A stretch of 64,000 nt of DNA from Eutypa lata (GCA_022661535.1 JAKULF010000003.1:6634001-6698000); one strand, 5' to 3'; shown: positions 47,516 to 59,811, counted from the first letter of the stretch. Notes: generated from the letters alone by a model not told the origin. A program made the numbers and translations.

Positions 47516-50500
47516 TCATTTCTTCCCCTTCTTCCGACCAGGAACCACCTTGAACCCAGCTCCCTGCATGATGCTCGCATCGTTGGTGCTGCTCGGCTCC
47601 TTGTAGCTACTCTTCTTCGCTACCTCGTTCCATCCGCCCGTATTAGTGGAGGGGTTGTCGCCCGAGGGGCTGCTGGCAGGTTGACTAGACTTCTCAACAA
47701 CGCCCTTCTCCGCGAGCTTCTTGCGTCGAATGAACTCCTGCGCAAAGTGACGGCCGTCCATCGTCTTCGAGTTGGCATAGACTGCATCGGCGATGATATC
47801 CGCCTGTGCTGGGAAAGCTAGGAGCGTCGAAGCAAATGCGCTGACTATCATTACCAATCTTGTTAGCATTTTTGTTCCGTGTAGGTATCACTTTACGTCA
47901 CCCCGACCATGTAGTTAGATGAGGAGCGACATAGAACTTACTATCCGTAATACCAGTGATTCCCCGGCTCAGCTGACCGTTAAGCCATTTGTTGAATTCG
48001 TCCATGGCTTCCGATTTAGCATTTCCTGGTGAGAGGGTCATTTGCTTAGCTGCCAGCTTAGGAGAAGCAGCCGCTACGGTGGTAGTAGTAGCAGAAGTAG
48101 TAACTGCCGCCGCCGCCGCCACGACAGCCGTCTTGATGCTCGGGGTGCTAGTAGTACGAGCTTGCGGTGGAGCTTGGGAAGCAGGACCGGTGGGAATTTT
48201 CACCTTCCCGCCAGCCCCAACGGTAGCCCAACCTGCACCTGGCGGTGCAGTTGTAGCGCTAGCACTTGCTAGTTGGGTGGGTAGAGGTATGGCATTGGGC
48301 TTGCTAGCTAGATCGGCGTAGCGCTTGCCGGCGGCGGATGCCAAACCAGTCTGTACGGCCACCTCTTTGGCCTTCTGCTTTCTAGCCTCTTCCTCGCGTT
48401 GGATCTCGGCGAGTGTCTTCTTCCTATCCGAACTCTGCGTAGAGGTAGTCGTTCCTGGTGCCGGGACTTTGACGGTTGCAGGTTTAGCCCACGGACTACC
48501 ACCGGCCGGGGCCGCATTGGCTGGAGATGCAGTCCCCCAAGTACTCGTCGTTGGAAGACCAGAAGCGATAGTGGCTGCCTTCTCACGTTCACGAGCAGCT
48601 TCCTGCTCGAGCATAGCACGTCGCGCGATAGCCGCAGCCTCTTCCGCCTTGGCTGCCTTGGCGGCTTCGGCGGCTTGAATCTCTTTTAGACTAGGTCCCT
48701 TGTGAGATTCTGACGCGGAATCCTTAGCCCACGGAGCTGTCGGTGGTGGTTGCGCCGTAGCCGACGAAGGTGTCATGTCCGGGGTACCAGAACGGGAGCT
48801 TGTCGCGTACTGCTCTGGTAGGTTGGACTTGAGCCGTTGGGGGGCAGGAGCAGGTAAAGGCGTGGCCGAGGGCGGCGGGAAAGGCAACGGCAGACCACTA
48901 AGCTTAGCCGCCGCAGCTGCTGCCTGTGCATGCTGGTATTGTTTGTGAGCCACCTCTTGGGCTTCCGCGCGACGGCGCTCCTCTTCCCGTTCCGCCGCCT
49001 CCTCGGCAAGATGCTGCTGCTGCTGTTGTTCGATCGATGGTAGGGCAGGGCTGTGGGTCGGACTTCGCTCGCCTGCCTTTTGCTGGGCATTCATGGATTG
49101 CTGCTCTGCTAGTTGCGCATCGCGCTGTGCTCTCAGCTGCTCGAATTCCTGCAGACGACCGCGAAATCCTTCTTCGTCCTCGACGAGGTCTCCCGTTCCG
49201 GGAAGCTGACCTCGCAAACTACCTTCCGATAGGGGTACACCTATAGGAGGTTGCTGCTGGTGTGGGATATTACCAGCGGATCCGCTCTTATTCTGCAGGC
49301 CGGCCAGGAGCTGGCGCTCGGACTCCGAAAGGTGCGCGAGCTCCTCCTCACGATATACATCACGAGAAGATCCAGCATTACCGTGAGCGGTGGGTACGGC
49401 CTGCGAGTCGAAAAAAGACCCACCGGATCCAATGGCGCCGATGGGCGGCTGCGGGGGCATCGTAACCGGGGAGGTAATGCTACCGAAACTAGGTTGGCTC
49501 TGCAGGCTGTGGGCGCTCGAATGGTGATGCAGACCAGGAACGCCTTGCACCTGCATCCGAGCCATATTCTGCTGACCCGCTAGGTATTCGCGTTGGCGGG
49601 CTAGGAGGAACTGCTCTTCCTGCTTCCGTCTCTCGAGGTTGTTCTGCTCTTCGGCTGTCAAGGTCCTGCCGAAGCTAGGGAAGGCACCAACCAGGGGAGG
49701 CTGGATAACACCACCGGTGCTCGGGGAGAACGGTCCAGTCTGCGCTGGGGGGCCATGGGGGATGCCGATCTGGGGCACTAAGAAAGGCTCACGCGAGTTG
49801 CCGATGCGCCTAATTAACTGACCCAACGGTTCGAACTCGACATCTTCTAGTTTCTTGACACGCAAGTTGGGTGTGAAAAACTGCGCCTTATACCAATCGT
49901 TCATCTCGAGTCCAGTGAAGGGGCCTTGTTGATTCCCTTGGGGATCCAAGTAGACCCATCTCATACGATCTGGCATAACCATCGTACGCGCCTGAGCGGA
50001 AGGGGGTTCAGTAGATGGAGTGCCGGAGAAAGGGGCGTTAGTAGTCGGCGTATAGGCTTGTCCCTGAGAGGCAGCGGAAATTCCACCATGTAGAGGTTCC
50101 GAGCTACCAGGCGTTCGACTCTGCTCAGGCGGAGCGAACATGTCAGCGAAGATGCCTCTTCCCGATCGGAGGGGACTCTCGGTCTCGCGAACATGGTCAA
50201 CGAGCGGGTTTCTACCAATGGCACCGAGGGGGTTGCTTTGACGTAGATCAGGAATTGAATCGCTTAGATTGCTCTCGTTGTCTTGGGCATGCATCTGAGC
50301 TTGCATGGCGGGAGGAAACAAAGAACCGAGTTTGCTACCGCGGCTAATCGAACCCGATCCGCTCAGACCCGTCGTGGTAGTAGGGCCGAAGACACCGCTA
50401 AGACTACCAAGACTAGGAGACTGGATATCACCGACGGAACCGAAAAGCGAACCGCCGAACCCTGGAAAGCCGCCGCCACGCTCCCGGTCCGGGGTGCCAG

Positions 50501-52681
50501 ACGATGGCCAACCCGTCAAGTTGCCCAGGGGTGGATAGGCCTTAGCGCCGACACTGGAAGTCTGGCTGCGATCACTATCGTCGAACCCGCCATGGCCAAA
50601 AGCCCGCTGCAGATTGCCGAAGCCTGAGACATGTTCGGGTATAGCGCCGAAGCCACCACTGTGTGACTTGTCTCCACCATCGTCATGCTCGCCACGATCG
50701 CCGGGAGGGCTCCGGAATGGGTTCGTCTCGGAAGGGCTTAGGGGTTCGTTGTCTTGATCGGGATGACTGCCCAAGTTCAGGCCGGCCATGCCAAAGTCTC
50801 CGGCAGAACCTTTTACGGGAGTGTCAAACCCCTGGTGGTGGAGGGGCGGATGAGTCATGGGCGGGGGACTGGTGTCTTGGGCACCGCCTAGGACGGCACT
50901 TCCCGAAAGATTCTCTTCCCCAAACGGATCCGTGTCGGTTCTTGGACGGGATCGCCATGGGCGACTGAGATCAACGCCGGAGGATTCCTCTCTCTTGTTG
51001 TCGGAACCGTCCTTAGGGATAAGATGCGCCAAGCGACTCTCACCACGCGCAGGTCCCGGTCGTTTCTCTCCAATGGCGGAACTTGGATGAGCGAAGTTAC
51101 CAAAGCTACCCATTCCTGGAGCAGCACCACTACCACCACCACCACCGGCACTGGCACCAAACCCACCCATGGTGGCAGCACCACCTGGAGAGGAGGCCTG
51201 CCAAGGGGAGGTTGGGCCCAGCCCAACGCCCGGGGCGGTGTTGTTTCGCGCAAGTCCTCCGAAAGCAAGGGGCTTAGGGGGGCCTGCATCGCGTGTGTTC
51301 ACGTCGTCATCAGGCTCGGAATCTTTCAGGTCAGCGTTTTTTCGGTTGAACCAATAGGACGGATCATCTCGGGAGGGTCGAGAGGGAGAAACTAAGCCGC
51401 CACCACCAGAGAAAGGATTCGTATCGGTTGTCTCGCGTCGTCTCGTGCCGGGTCTAGAAGCAGAAGATGGCGAGTTCAAACTAAAGTTGTTAGACGCGCC
51501 ATGCGAGACAGATGTCTTGCGACCATTCAATCCCCCTCCTCCTTGGTGGTTTCCTTCTTTGTTCTGCGGAGGCGGTTTTAGTGCTGAATTGACGTCGGAT
51601 TCGAACAACTGCACCGAGGTCAGCTACGATGATCATCACAAAGGATAGATGAAGATAAAGATAAAAAATCATGTATAGTGTGCCGAAGGAATAGGTGGCC
51701 CACCTCTTTCTCCTCGACAGACATCTCCTGCAAACTAACCGCCTTAACAGATCCAACGGTATTCCAACAAAGATCCGGCTCTTGAGGAGCTGGATGCGCA
51801 TCGGTGCTCTTCCCCCAGCCCCTCGTCGAGGATCCATTCACATGTCCCGGATTCCAACCCGGGAGGAAAAGCGATGAGACGTCGGGGGGTGGATTCGAGC
51901 TGTTAGACTGCTGGGAGGCAGAGAATACGGATAACAACTGGTCCCTCGAATATCTCGGAGGATTCGTAGTGGCCTCGACGTGGGTAGAACCCACAGGCAT
52001 GGCAGAAACGATAGCAGGGTCCATGACACCTGACTGAATAGATTCCGTAGAAGCCTGCATCTGGCTTGAGGTCTGGCTCGAAGGGGTAGTAGAGGTTCGT
52101 CGGAAAGTGAGGGTACCATTAGTTGACCGACCCTGTCTAGACCTGGATAGAGTTCATAGTGCATTAGTAGAGTGGGCAAGCTAAGCATAGAGTTGATTGA
52201 ATACGAGACGGCGGGGAGACAGAGTAGAAAAGAGAGGGGAGACATTGGCATAGGCATCGACATCGACAGGGGGAAGGGGAGGGGCAGGGACAAGTAAACA
52301 ATCTGGCTAAGTGTAAAAAGTGTAAATGGTGTAAAACTGAATCGCGCGCATATGCATAGGTAATCCGTATTCAGTATTCAGCTTTCGGCATACAGCATCA
52401 AGCCTGAACTAGGTATTTGTCCGCAGCATAGCTATCGATGATCAAAGTTCATGGGATATCTTAGGTAGGTAGATATCTCCAGAATGAGACGCCAGGCTCG
52501 AGATAGTCGACAGTCGACAGTCGACAGGATATGAAAGAAGGAAGAAGACTCAAACTCAGACTCACCAGTCTCCACTTGAATTCCCACGTCCATCAGTCCT
52601 CGTGCCACCTCTCGCGTCACGGTTTGTGTTCTGTCCAGCGGCTGCCGAGGCGAAACTCGAAGGTAGATTTGTTGAAGGCAT
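47516..52681 (-). CDS. GYF-domain protein (Smy2/Syh1-like)
   Basis: Four exons, 52681-52566, 52142-51704, 51608-47942 and 47844-47516, total 1516 residues, and all phases agree. The N-terminus reads MPSTNLPSSFASAAAGQN, continues as RQGRSTNGTLTFRR and an EMSVEEKE segment, as in fungal GYF proteins. The GYF domain is at about residues 725-785 (MRWVYLDPQGNQQGPFTGLE, WYKAQFFTPNLRVKKLEDVE), the fold that binds PPG-phi proline motifs. It is followed by a long coiled-coil/Gln-Ala-rich region (EEERRRAEAQEVAHKQYQ). The last exon supplies the conserved end, joining GITDI to SAFASTLLAFPAQADIIADA and DGRHFAQEFIRRKKL. Smy2/Syh1 proteins work in mRNA quality control and ER-Golgi export. Exon 2's donor (GTGGGC) is weak, but the frame and conserved LFESDVNSALKP support it. 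Confidence 0.85.
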
Positions 52682-54784
52682 GGTAATGTCAATTAGGCGA
52701 AAGGCTGACTTGACAAAACAAAAAGAACTACTGCTTTAGTAATATACAATATCTCGTCGGACGGTATTCGGAGTATTTTATTCTCAGAACTCGAAAGGCG
52801 GGTAAAGGGTGAATCGCTGACTAGGTAGGTATCTGGATATTCAATGCCTTGTTAGACTTGATACAGACGAGTTAAGATAGGAAATTAGGTAACTATCTAG
52901 GTAGTAAATGGAACTCGTTATTGATGTCGGTATCGTTGTTTACCTGTGTAGGTATGTAGGTAATATGTGGTGCAGGTGAGGTAGACCTGCATAGCTACAC
53001 CATGGGAAATGACATAACATGACATGACATGATGATACATACCTTGCGAATACTAGATGCTAAAGTAAGTAGTCTGTCTAATCGTCGTCCTTAGTTGAGG
53101 TCGAAAAAAGCAGTTTTCGTTCGTTCGTTCGTTTCGCTAGTGGTAGGTAATGTAATCACTTGGTGTTTGGTTTGCTCTTGATTTTTATTGATTTGTGTTG
53201 TGGTGCATGTGGTGACAGCATGTAGGTATGTATGTAGGTTAACTTTAGTTATGAAGTACTTCTCTCTTTTTCTTTTTTTCCTCCTTCGCCTGTCTTGACG
53301 TGCCGGGGCATCAAAATTGAAATTTTTACCTGATCAGGCTACTGTAGAAAAAGTTCAATTTTCCGATTGATATCACTGGCTGCAGGTGGGCTGCTGTCTG
53401 GCACTTGGTAGACACTCGACACTCGACACCTGCGCTTAGGCACTCGGGTTACATGCTCTACAAAGTTAGTAAGTACACCCGCAGCGCTACTTAGCCTGAT
53501 TAGTCATTAGTTGAGGCTTAACTGAATGTACATAAATACATACATACGGCCTAAGCAAAGTTAAATTTCACTTCAAGTTAGCGCCCAGCCACGCCGAAGT
53601 CTAAACCTTAATATTGCATCATCTAGTTTACATAGGTTACATGTATGACATAAAGCCATTTATGTACCTACCTAGACAGTAGGACAAACAGATTGGTACG
53701 GACGGAGGAGCAAGGCATTTTCCTTCCAGTCTTAAGTGCTTCGACCGACACTCTTTATATCGAACAAAGCAGAAAGATTGATCACCATCTAAAACATCTC
53801 GTGCTCAGGGTCTATCAGGAGTGCGTTATCAAGATGTGTATGAATTGATCACCACTAGTTGGAGAGTATGCTCCTGAACAAGAAGAGGATAAAGTCAAGG
53901 AACTACTATCTAGGGATGTAATTCAAGAGCTACTAATCATCAAACCCTAGGCAGGAGAAGATACACATATGTACTGTTAGGTTATTACTGCGGCGTTGGA
54001 TACAATATTCTCCAAATTTTAGTATACGTGCCCCCTATTCAAGTCACTATATCAGCTTCTAGGTGAGTTTAGATATACTGCAGGTTCATGTCCATAGTAC
54101 TTAAAAGGTCAAGGCAAATGGATAAAATTATGAGCCTGTTCATGAATGGATCCGAAAACCTGGAAGTGTAGACTATATGAAAGCAGGCGTGCCTATGAAC
54201 CAGACCAGTTCATGGATCAGAGATTCAATGATTGGTAGAGTAGGTAATGACAATCACAACCGCCAAGACGGAGTATACGAAGTACAAGTTCATTCAAAGC
54301 ACTCACAGCGACTTTGTCTCGCACAACGGTGAAGTGACCTCAAAGAACCTAATCTCTTTGACAAGCATGTGTTCCTCGCATCGAGTATTAGGCCGATCAC
54401 GTACTGTTCAGTCACTAGAGGCATGAAGCACCTTTGAAGCAGCTATTCGATTCTATAAGTAGTTGTTCTCATGGCCGGTATCAGGATCATTGCCTCTAAC
54501 CACTTACAATGGATATAGTTCTGATCGTATAGTAAGCCCACGTTCCTTGTACGATACCAACATGGCTGCCATCATGCCGTGGACGGAATATATATAGGTG
54601 AGCCTTCAGACCGTCAGTGGTCTCTCTCTCCATCATCATCATCATAGTCATTCTTGGACACCACAAACTGAGGAAGACAACCACAGCAGTGAAGAACCAC
54701 TGAAGACCACTCTACCATCAAAGATACAACAGCAACAGCAACAACAAAAACACCAACAGTAATAACAACTAATCAATCGACAAG
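52682..54784. other. divergent region between the GYF gene and the GT2 synthase gene
   Basis: Upstream of the GYF gene lie many TAGGTA/TACCTA words and a GTTCGTTCGTTCG run (53118-53131). Upstream of the GT2 gene a TATA box and a CAA-rich leader are present. Sequence at about 53.8-54.5 kb has no recognisable reading frame. Confidence 0.55.
54589..54596 (+). promoter_or_regulatory. TATA box of the GT2 synthase gene
   Basis: TATATATA 189 bp before the start codon, followed by a leader rich in CAA/AAC (54720-54784) with no ATG from 54700 on. This is the layout of a regulated, strongly transcribed fungal gene. Confidence 0.55.
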
Positions 54785-56851
54785 ATGACGTTCTCCGGTG
54801 TGTTGAAATTCATTTTTCGGTTCATTATGGGCCTCATTTTGAACACCCTCGTCATATCCATTTCAGGGTACGCCTTTTATCAGATTCTGGGATACTACTT
54901 CACTTCAGGCGTAGACCCCAACATCGCTTTCTTGTCTATCTTCGGCCTTCGGTACACTCGCGTTCTCGTTCACTCCGTGGTCTACTTCTTCTATAGGGCC
55001 GCACCTGTACCTGCTAAACCATCCATCACGGCAGGTGACGTGACTGTGGTCGTGGCTACCATTGACCCCACCGAGAGGAACTTCATCGAGGCCATCGCTA
55101 GCATCTGTCGCACTGGTCCTAACACCATTATAGTCGTCACCGTCGGTGCTCAACGAGAGGCGTCTGCTACCCAAAACCTTGCTCTCCTTCAGAGCCTCTA
55201 CCCCAACATTACCTTCCGCATCACGCACACGGCTCAGGCTAACAAGCGACAGCAAATTGCGCTTGCCGCTGGTTTGATCACGACACCGATCACGTTCCTC
55301 GTTGACGCGAGCGTATTTTGGAATCCGAACTTCCTTACCTCGGCCCTGGCTGCGTTTGAGGACGCCACCGTGTATCTCGTCGGCACTAATAAGCGAGTCC
55401 AGCTTACTACCCGCGACAACCTCGACCGACTCCTCCCGCTCGGTTTCATCTTCAACTTCTTTGGTAGCACGTATCTGAGTCGTCACAATTTCGAAATCCG
55501 AGCCTCGAACACCATGGATGGCGGGCTCTTCGCTGTCAGCGGTCGGACGCTAGGCATACGGACGAAGTTCCTCCAGGATCAGGAGATCATGAAGGGCTTT
55601 ACGAACGAGCGTGTGAGCAACTATTTCGGAAGCTATATACCCGCTCTTAATCAACCCCTGCTTCCCGATGATGATAATTATTTGACACGTCAGGTTTTTA
55701 ACAAGGGTCATAAAGTTAAGATACAATATACCGAAGATGCGCGGGTGGAGATCGCTGGTGGTCAGTTCACCTACCCTCGATACCTGGACCAGTGTCTCCG
55801 CTGGGCGAGAAGTACCTTCCGAAGCAACGTTGCCTCGCTGGTCACCGAGCGGAGTGCGTGGGGCCAGTGGTGGTCAACCTACGCAATTTATATGAATGGT
55901 ATGGTGAACTTTGCTTTGTTCTGTGATGGTACCCTGATCTACTCTCTGTGTCAATCCGAGTATTCCCAGTGGCTCTATGTTCTCCTGGGCTGGATTGTGG
56001 CAAGTAAGTTTATCAAGCTCATCCCTTATTTCGTTCTGAACCCTCGGGAGTTGGTGTTCTTCCCGGTATACGTGCTTTTCGCATATATGCACAGCATCAT
56101 CAAGTTGTGTGCCTTATTCACGTTCTGGTCAGCAGCTTGGTCGGGAAGGAATCTTAGTGCCGTTGGGTCCAACAAACCACCAACTTCACCCCCGACTGCT
56201 CCCCCGACTGCTCCCCTGACTGCCCCCCTGACAGCTCCCCTGACTGCACCCCTGACTGCTCCTCCGACTGCTCCTCCGACTGCTCGCCCGACTGCTCGCC
56301 CGACAGCTCGCCCAACAGCTCCTCCGACAGCTCCTCCGACAGCTCCTCCGACTGCTCCCCCGACTGCTCGCCCGACAGCTCGCCCAACAGCTCCCCCGAC
56401 TGCTCGCCCGACTGCTCCTCCGACTGCTCCTCCGACAGCTCCCCCGACAGCTCCCCCGACAGCTCCCCCGACAGCTCCCCCGACAGCTCCCCTGACTGCA
56501 CCCCTGACTGCTCCTCCGACTGCTCGCCCGACTGCTCGCCCGACTGCTCCTCCGACAGCTCCCCCGACAGCTCCCCTGACAGCTCCCCCGACAGCTCCCC
56601 TGACTGCACCCCTGACTGCTCCTCCGACTGCACCCCTGACTGCTCCTCCGACTGCTCGCCCGACTGCTCGCCCGACAGCTCGCCCAACAGCTCCCCCGAC
56701 TGCTCGCCCGACTGCTCCTCCGACTGCTCCCCCGACAGCTCCCCTGACAGCTCCCCCGATTGCTCCCCCGATTGCTCCCCCGACTGCTCCCCCGACTGCA
56801 CAATTTACTTTTAATCCAAAAGCCGCAAGGCAAGCGGCTCCATGGCTATAA
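54785..56851 (+). CDS. processive GT2 polysaccharide synthase (hyaluronan/Cps1-like) with P-T-A-P repeat tail
   Basis: Single exon of 688 residues. Two membrane segments near the N-terminus (about residues 8-38 and 46-72) precede a GT2 catalytic domain: VVVATIDPTERNFIEAIASI (88-107), the UDP-sugar aspartate in FLVDASVF (D174), DDDNYLTR (296-302), the TED of YTEDARVE (316-318) and the QxxRW motif QCLRW (336-340). Three further membrane segments follow (about 366-390, 396-418 and 424-450). This is the hyaluronan-synthase/type-2-capsule-like class found in fungal GT2s, which polymerise sugar from UDP donors and extrude the chain. The product is unknown. From about residue 467 to 675 the protein is a repeat of TAPP/TAPL/TARP units, ending in a unique QFTFNPKAARQAAPWL. 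A tail of this kind is not part of the usual enzyme. Confidence 0.85.
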   Translation: MTFSGVLKFIFRFIMGLILNTLVISISGYAFYQILGYYFTSGVDPNIAFLSIFGLRYTRVLVHSVVYFFYRAAPVPAKPSITAGDVTVVVATIDPTERNFIEAIASICRTGPNTIIVVTVGAQREASATQNLALLQSLYPNITFRITHTAQANKRQQIALAAGLITTPITFLVDASVFWNPNFLTSALAAFEDATVYLVGTNKRVQLTTRDNLDRLLPLGFIFNFFGSTYLSRHNFEIRASNTMDGGLFAVSGRTLGIRTKFLQDQEIMKGFTNERVSNYFGSYIPALNQPLLPDDDNYLTRQVFNKGHKVKIQYTEDARVEIAGGQFTYPRYLDQCLRWARSTFRSNVASLVTERSAWGQWWSTYAIYMNGMVNFALFCDGTLIYSLCQSEYSQWLYVLLGWIVASKFIKLIPYFVLNPRELVFFPVYVLFAYMHSIIKLCALFTFWSAAWSGRNLSAVGSNKPPTSPPTAPPTAPLTAPLTAPLTAPLTAPPTAPPTARPTARPTARPTAPPTAPPTAPPTAPPTARPTARPTAPPTARPTAPPTAPPTAPPTAPPTAPPTAPPTAPLTAPLTAPPTARPTARPTAPPTAPPTAPLTAPPTAPLTAPLTAPPTAPLTAPPTARPTARPTARPTAPPTARPTAPPTAPPTAPLTAPPIAPPIAPPTAPPTAQFTFNPKAARQAAPWL
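56180..56804 (+). repeat. 12-bp coding minisatellite (about 52 copies)
   Basis: Tandem 12-bp units based on CCGACTGCTCCC and CCGACAGCTCCC, with the third-residue codon switching among CCC/CCT, CGC and CTG, so the peptide is Thr-Ala-Pro/Arg/Leu-Pro. Longer blocks recur (the CGCCCAACAGCTC block near 56305, 56374 and 56680), a sign of unequal exchange. Open frames on the minus strand over this stretch are shadows of the array. Confidence 0.93.
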
Positions 56852-57923
56852 ATGGCGGCATGTTCACTTAACTTTTAAAGAAACCGTACCAAGCAGGTGG
56901 GCGAACGGAATCAAGAAAGATACCTTTTTTTAACGTCGTCGTCCTTGAGCGGATTTCAACCTTCGTCTGGTTATTGTCAAGTAAGGGTTGTTTGGTAAGT
57001 AAGTAGGAGTTCTTGTTTTTATGTTTAGGCTGTTTCTATTGTTTAATATGCGAATGATATAGTTTATGAAATGAATTTTTGACATTTTGCTTGCCCTTGT
57101 ATTTTTCTATAACTTGCTTGTCAATTCAAAATACTCCAACCATAGTTATTAGCTTAATTTATGAGACAGTTATTCCATCGACGACGTTAGACAATACTTA
57201 CATACATCACTGATATCCCACCTTATTATGTATTTTTCTTCCAAATTCTGCCTAATCGCAATGAGACATCGATGATCTGACAATTTCTTGACAACATACC
57301 TGATCAGGGATTGTTTGATGATAAGGGTAAGGGTGACTATGACCTTTCTAACTACATGTAGGTACCTACCTAGGTATGGTAGGTAGTAGCATGATGAATT
57401 TGGTGATGATTGAGGTTCAAGTGAGTAACTTCAAGTAGCAGGCGGTTCCGATAGGCAAAACTAATTAAAGCTTTAAGTTTAGGTACATACAGGTAGGTAT
57501 TTATTGTACATACAGAACCTACGCCTACATATCTAGCGGCAGCCAATAGCAAGCAGTCTGGCAGCTGGGCAATCTGGGCATTGATAGAGTGGATACCTAC
57601 CACATACATGCATGTGTATGTATGCATGAGTACAGCTGTACTATTTACTATTAACACCCATAACTACATCCACACATCAGTAATACGTATGTCCGATTCA
57701 TACAGTAATTTAGTTTTATACCTGTTCCAATATATCAAATCGACATAGTCCTCAGAGAGCACCATTTACACTCCAATATAGAAGATTACTTTTCCATCTT
57801 TCACCGATATTACTTCCGTCATCCAAGGAAGAAGACTAGACTCACATAGCGATCAACCTTCACCATCACCACCATCCTCATCATCGTCTACCTGCATTGG
57901 TCTAAGTAGAAGGGGTCGTCAAG
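56852..57923. other. intergenic, GT2 3' flank and bos1 promoter
   Basis: AT-rich with TAGGTA/TACCTA clusters at 57355-57390 and 57480-57500. No coding sequence seen. Confidence 0.55.
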
Positions 57924-58922
57924 ATGGTAAGAAGAATACCCCATATCTTAAGTCAAGAGACTGCTTCCTACGTAGCTACCCAAAGGCTCAACTACCTACT
58001 GCCTTAGCCAAACAAGCAAGAAAGCAAGCAATCAGCTAACCTCAAACCGCACGCACGCACACACAGAACACACAATTCAACTCAGCCCTCAAGCAATCAA
58101 CATCGCTAAAACGGGACCTAGCGAACCTAACCTCGACATTTCCAGCCTCGGCCGACAACCCGCCCACACCCGCGGCACTAGGCTCGGTCTCGGCCTCGCT
58201 GACGGGCTTCTCCCGAACGCTCGACGAATACACCACGCTAGCACGACAAGAGCTCAACCCAGCCAAGCAAGAGAAAGCGCACGACCGGATCCGCAACTTC
58301 CGAACCGAGCTGGCCGAGTTCCGCGCCCAGTTCGACACCCTCAAGCGCGCGCGCGAGGACGCCCTGCACGCCTCCAACCGCTCCGAGCTGCTAGGTCGGA
58401 GACCCTACGCCGCTGCTACCCCCGAGAACCCGTATGCCAATGCGACGATACCGCCGGCGGCGGCATCGCCGTCGAGCAGCAGCGTCCCCGCGAATAGGTA
58501 CGGGAGCGGAGGTGTAGTGGGCGGCGGGCAGCTGCAGATGGGTAGCGAAGATTATACGCGCGAGGCGCATGCGCTGAGGGAGCAGAATTTCTTCTCGCAG
58601 ACGAATAGCGCGCTCGATGACTACATTGCGAGGTGAGTAGGAAGGAAAAAAAGAATGAGTCGTTGTTTCTTGGGTCGGACATTTGCTAACTCGGGGATGC
58701 GACATACGCAGAGGCCAGGCTGTTCTCGGTGACCTGGGTGCCCAGCGCGAGATGCTTAAGAACACACAGAAGAGGCTGTATAGCGTAGCCAACACGTTGG
58801 GCGTAAGCGGCGATACCATACGTATGATCGAGAGGCGGGCTAAGCAGGACAAGTGGATCTTTTGGGCCGGTGTCCTCGTCTTCTTCATGTTTTGCTGGTT
58901 ATGCTTGCATTTCCTACGGTAA
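57924..58922 (+). CDS. bos1: Bos1/membrin-type Golgi Qb-SNARE
   Basis: Three exons, 57924-57926, 58067-58632 and 58712-58922, encode 259 residues. The first coding exon is the ATG alone: GTAAGA follows at once, a CTAAC branch point lies at about 58036, and the CACAG acceptor opens NTQFNSALKQSTSLKRDLAN, the conserved Bos1 N-terminus. The middle has a Pro/Ser linker. The SNARE helix runs RGQAVLGDLGAQREMLKN to TLGVSGDTIRMIERRAKQDK, and the C-terminal anchor WIFWAGVLVFFMFCWLCLHF occupies about residues 238-257. Bos1 pairs with Sed5, Bet1 and Sec22 in ER-to-Golgi fusion. The tail-anchored layout and length are normal for the family. Confidence 0.92.
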
Positions 58923-59811
58923 AAAAAAGGGGGAGAAGGGAAGGCGAAAGGGGGGAAGATAAGAATATATTGGCAGGCCGAGACTAAATCGGGCAAGGGA
59001 TGAGGGTCGACTGGATTAGGGGCGAAAGGAGGCATGTAAGGCAGGGCTGTATGCATAGGCAAGCTGGTGAGTCGCTTAGGGGTTATGTATCTATGGCATT
59101 TGCAGCGAGGCGTTTGGCGTTTGGCGTTTTTATCATTTCGAAGAAAAGGAAAAGGGGCCAGCTGAGGTTTCTGTTTGGCCTATGGTACAAATCTAGGTGC
59201 GCGGTCTTTCATTATATACTGGCCTAGTGTGTACGCTATAAGCATCTCCCTCTGCATCTACTGCGATGAGGACCATCCATGTCATCTAATATCGTATTGC
59301 TTGGGTTAAGTAGATGTCGCCAGTAACGGCTAAGCCGATGTCCATCCATGATACCGTTCTTGCAGCTCACTATACATTCACCAGTAGACAGAAAGTATTA
59401 CCAGCTCTATCTACCTGTATGTTATCATAAGGCTGACTTAGATTCACTCTATGAGAACTTGGCACTGCGGCATGACCGCGTCAGAGCTATCATCACCCGA
59501 GGTATCTAGTTACAGCACAGCCGTATTGAAGCCCCAACGTCAATAGTAAGCATGTGACTGTAGTCTAATATACGGGTAATACATATCATCCTACGAAGCA
59601 GCTATATATCAAGCCAACTGCCAGCCACTCCCTCGGTTGGAACTAATCAATCAATCAATCAATCAATCAATCTAGTTCGCCCCCAAGGATCTTCCAGCAG
59701 TGATCTATACTCGCTCCTAGGAGTTGAGCAAGACGCGTCGCTTACGGAGAACAACCCGTAATTCCAACTACTTCCCGGCGTCAAGACACAAATACTCTCA
59801 CACACCCAAAG
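58923..59811. other. intergenic after bos1
   Basis: No gene recognised. Includes an (ATCA)n microsatellite and AT-rich DNA; the last 100 bp is presumably the promoter/leader of the next open frame. Confidence 0.5.
59645..59672. repeat. (ATCA)n microsatellite
   Basis: Seven tetranucleotide copies about 140 bp before the next start codon. Confidence 0.92.

Noticed and set aside
54905..55486. 193-codon minus-strand frame
   Set aside because: Lies wholly inside the catalytic domain of the GT2 synthase and is a shadow of its codon pattern.
56154..56833. Two long minus-strand open frames with Gly-Glu-Gln-Ser and Ser-Ser-Arg repeats
   Set aside because: They are complements of the 12-bp minisatellite, whose unit contains no stop on either strand; the plus frame is continuous with the synthase.
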